From NCBI GenBank assembly GCA_030447925.1, contig JAUJNX010000004.1, forward strand, positions 1 through 64,000: DNA of 64,000 bases, read 5' to 3'. Source of the stretch: Egibacteraceae bacterium. Its GTDB lineage: Bacteria; Actinomycetota; Nitriliruptoria; Euzebyales; Egibacteraceae. The position numbers and the translations under genes were made by a program. Position 1 is the stretch's first letter; each line of letters opens with the position of its first letter. This document shows, in pieces, positions 62,575 to 64,000 of this stretch. The notes beneath the pieces were generated by a model, which saw only the letters and a list, made by a program, of their open reading frames with translations, had not been told where the DNA came from and did no database searches.

Positions 62575-63480
62575 TCACAGGGAGCGCAGGATCCCGGCCA
62601 GGATGTCCTGGGTGCGCTCGGGGGTGTCGGCCTCGACGACCAGGCGGTTCATGGTCAGGGCGTAGCGGTCGACGTCGGCGCGCTTGTCCAGGTACAGCGC
62701 GCTGGTGAGCTGCTCCAGGTAGACGACGTCGGGCAGGTCCGGGGCCGCGAAGCGCAGGATGTTGAAGGGCCCGTTGGCGGCCGCGTGGCCCACGCTGCGG
62801 TCGTCCAGCACCTGCACGGTGACGTTGGGCAGGTCCAGCAGCTCCGCCAGGTGGGCGAGCTGGGCCCGCAGGACCTGGCGCCCGCCGACCGGGCGGTGCA
62901 GCGCGGCCTCGTCCACGACGGCCCACAGCCGCAGCGGCTCCGGCCGCGTCAGGACCGTCTGGCGCCGCAGGCGCAGGTCGACGCGCCGCTCGACCTCCTC
63001 CTCCGGCAGGTCGGGGCTCCACGTGCTGATGAGGGCGCGGGCGAAGTCGGCCGTCTGGACCAGGCCGGGGACGAACTGCACCTCGTGCGCGCGGATCAGG
63101 GTGGCGGCCTGCTCCAGCCCGACGTAGAGCTCGAACCAGGAGGGCATCGCGTCGGAGTACCGGTGCCACCAGCCGGGCGTGTTCGCCTGCCGGGCCAGGT
63201 CGAGGAAGGCCCGGCGCGCGTCCTCGTCGTGGACGCCGTAGAGGGTGAGCAGGTCCGCGATGTCGCGTTGCTTGGAGCCCACGCGCCCCAGCTCCAGGCG
63301 GCTGATCTTGGCGTGGGACGCCCGGATCGCGTAGCCGGCGTCCTTGGGGGTCACGCCAGCGGCCTCGCGGAGCAGTCGCAGGCGGGCGCCGAGGGCGATG
63401 CGCAGGACCGTCGGCCCGCCGTCCACCGCCGCACCCAGTTCCGCAACCGACGGCACGCGCGCCGGCTGTCCTCCCGCCAT
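62575..63480 (-). CDS. XRE-family helix-turn-helix regulator with DUF5753 domain
   Basis: A 301-residue regulator. Residues about 25-85 form an XRE helix-turn-helix (LGARLRLLREAAGVTPKDAG, YAIRASHAKISRLELGRVGS). The DUF5753 domain covers about 110-300 (WFELYVGLEQAATLIRAHEV, QFVPGLVQTADFARALI, RRQTVLTRPEPLRLWAVVDE, AALHRPVGGRQVLRAQLAHL, DVVYLEQLTSALYLD). This is the Scr1/WhiJ-type family. It is followed upstream by a DUF397 gene in the same orientation, the usual pairing in streptomycetes where the two proteins form a regulator-antagonist pair controlling development or antibiotic production. The start ATG follows GGGGGAG. Confidence 0.95.
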   Translation of the reverse strand: MAGGQPARVPSVAELGAAVDGGPTVLRIALGARLRLLREAAGVTPKDAGYAIRASHAKISRLELGRVGSKQRDIADLLTLYGVHDEDARRAFLDLARQANTPGWWHRYSDAMPSWFELYVGLEQAATLIRAHEVQFVPGLVQTADFARALISTWSPDLPEEEVERRVDLRLRRQTVLTRPEPLRLWAVVDEAALHRPVGGRQVLRAQLAHLAELLDLPNVTVQVLDDRSVGHAAANGPFNILRFAAPDLPDVVYLEQLTSALYLDKRADVDRYALTMNRLVVEADTPERTQDILAGILRSL

Positions 63481-63575
63481 GCTCCCTGCTCCCCCCGGAG
63501 GAAATGCCGCGAGTATGGCACGGGGCCCGATGGCCGTACAGCCCGGACGGCCACCAAGCCCGCGCGCCGGCGGCC

Positions 63576-63797
63576 CTACGCGGGACCCGTGCCGAGCAGG
63601 TCGTCGAACTCGCCGTCCTTCACCCCGCGGAGGAAGGCGTCGATCTCCGCGCGGGTGTAGACGAGCGCCGGGCCCTCCGGGTGCCGCGAGTTGCGCAGCG
63701 CGATCCCGCCGTCCGGCAGGGTCGCGACCTCGACGCAGTTCCCCTGCGCGCTGCTGTGGGCGCTCTTGCGCCACCGGACATCGTCGAACACCCGCAT
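63576..63797 (-). CDS. DUF397 domain protein
   Basis: A 73-residue protein with the full DUF397 pattern: WRKSAHSSAQGNCVEVATLP, DGGIALRNSRHPEGPALVYT and AEIDAFLRGVKDGEFDDLL. The ATG at 63797 has AAGGAG immediately before it, which is unusually tight, so the start might lie a little elsewhere; the domain itself is complete from this ATG. It is the partner of the DUF5753 regulator downstream. In Streptomyces such small proteins oppose the cognate helix-turn-helix protein. Co-transcription across the 95-bp gap is likely. Confidence 0.9.
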   Translation of the reverse strand: MRVFDDVRWRKSAHSSAQGNCVEVATLPDGGIALRNSRHPEGPALVYTRAEIDAFLRGVKDGEFDDLLGTGPA

Positions 63798-63971
63798 CTC
63801 CTTGGTGGACGGTTGTCTGCACTTGCATCTGCGCGTACCAACGCACCGTACGCCATGGCGTGACCACCTGACCACCGTTCGAACGTCCTTGCAGACGTAG
63901 CTTGCATCGGTCGTCACCGTCCGCCACCATCCGGGCAGGTCGAGGACCGATCCCGATCGGATGGAGTGCGC
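63798..63971. other. Intergenic region at the right end
   Basis: Between the DUF397 gene and the gene beginning at 63972. Less G+C-rich than its surroundings, so probably holds promoters for both. An inverted repeat CCGATC-CC-GATCGG is at 63947-63960. No gene seen. Confidence 0.5.
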
Positions 63972-64000
63972 GTGATCTTCCGGCCCTGGCGCCAGGACGA
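63972..64000 (+). CDS. Start of a gene cut by the window edge
   Basis: GTG at 63972 has GGAG 5 nt upstream and opens a frame reading VIFRPWRQD to the end of the window. Too short to identify. The ribosome site and spacing are the only support. Confidence 0.35.

Overview
The window is very G+C-rich bacterial DNA, densely coding on both strands, and clearly actinobacterial. It carries a WhiB-family iron-sulfur protein, DUF3499 and DUF5719 proteins, a DUF222/HNH endonuclease, a DUF5753 regulator paired with a DUF397 protein, a SigE-type ECF sigma factor, and many gene starts preceded by a TANNNT box 6-8 nt from the start codon, as in leaderless actinobacterial genes. Two secreted proteins carry cell-wall-binding repeat 2 (CWB2) domains. 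Those, the base composition and the gene order suggest a deep-branching actinobacterium of the Nitriliruptoria/Euzebyales kind; this is inference. No rRNA, tRNA or CRISPR array was seen.

Layout. (1) 0.1-10.3 kb: secA, a NarL-type response regulator, hpf, an OB-fold protein, two TrkA-type potassium-uptake regulators, an APC-type permease, an AI-2E-family membrane protein and a frameshifted comF. (2) 10.6-12.6 kb: an ECF sigma factor overlapping a membrane-anchored beta-propeller protein, closed by a strong palindrome shared with hisG. (3) 12.6-19.3 kb, minus strand: hisG, hisE, ahcY, a Uma2 nuclease-like protein, purine nucleoside phosphorylase, a sugar-phosphate isomerase, a Trm112-like protein, phosphomannomutase and a zinc ribbon. 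(4) 19.4-31.6 kb: DUF3499, a zincin-like protein lacking its histidines, DUF5719, a giant membrane glycosyltransferase, whiB, a rhamnosyltransferase-like GT2, a Wzt/Wzm-type polysaccharide ABC exporter and a beta-lactamase-fold hydrolase. Block 4 and part of block 3 match the conserved actinobacterial neighbourhood around whiB2 and manB.

(5) 31.7-42.1 kb: a CAP-domain protein with CWB2 repeats, a lipoprotein, a YceI/MarR divergent pair with two clear operators, a mannosyltransferase-like membrane protein, a GT2-GT4 fusion, a polyprenol-type GT2, a frameshifted GT4 and an EamA transporter. (6) 42.3-44.2 kb: a DUF222/HNH endonuclease abutting a damaged AbrB-type membrane protein. (7) 44.3-49.8 kb: a sugar-1-phosphate nucleotidylyltransferase, rarA, and a three-gene operon of UDP-sugar dehydrogenase, GT2 and NAD-dependent epimerase. 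(8) 49.9-59.2 kb: five large membrane proteins, three of them close paralogues with a conserved cysteine-containing C-terminal region. (9) 59.2-64.0 kb: a badly frameshifted GH43-CWB2 secreted glycosidase behind a perfect inverted repeat, a solute-binding lipoprotein, a DUF5753/DUF397 regulator pair and the start of a further gene.

Together the genes describe cell-envelope construction: sugar-nucleotide supply (manB, SIS isomerase, nucleotidylyltransferase, UDP-sugar dehydrogenase, epimerase), assembly (at least six glycosyltransferases and several GT-C-like membrane proteins), export (Wzt/Wzm, SecA) and surface proteins. Several genes (comF, the DUF5719 N-terminus, one GT4, two of the paralogous membrane proteins, the GH43-CWB2 gene) read correctly only if the frame changes at G/C runs, so either base-calling errors or real decay affect part of this sequence.
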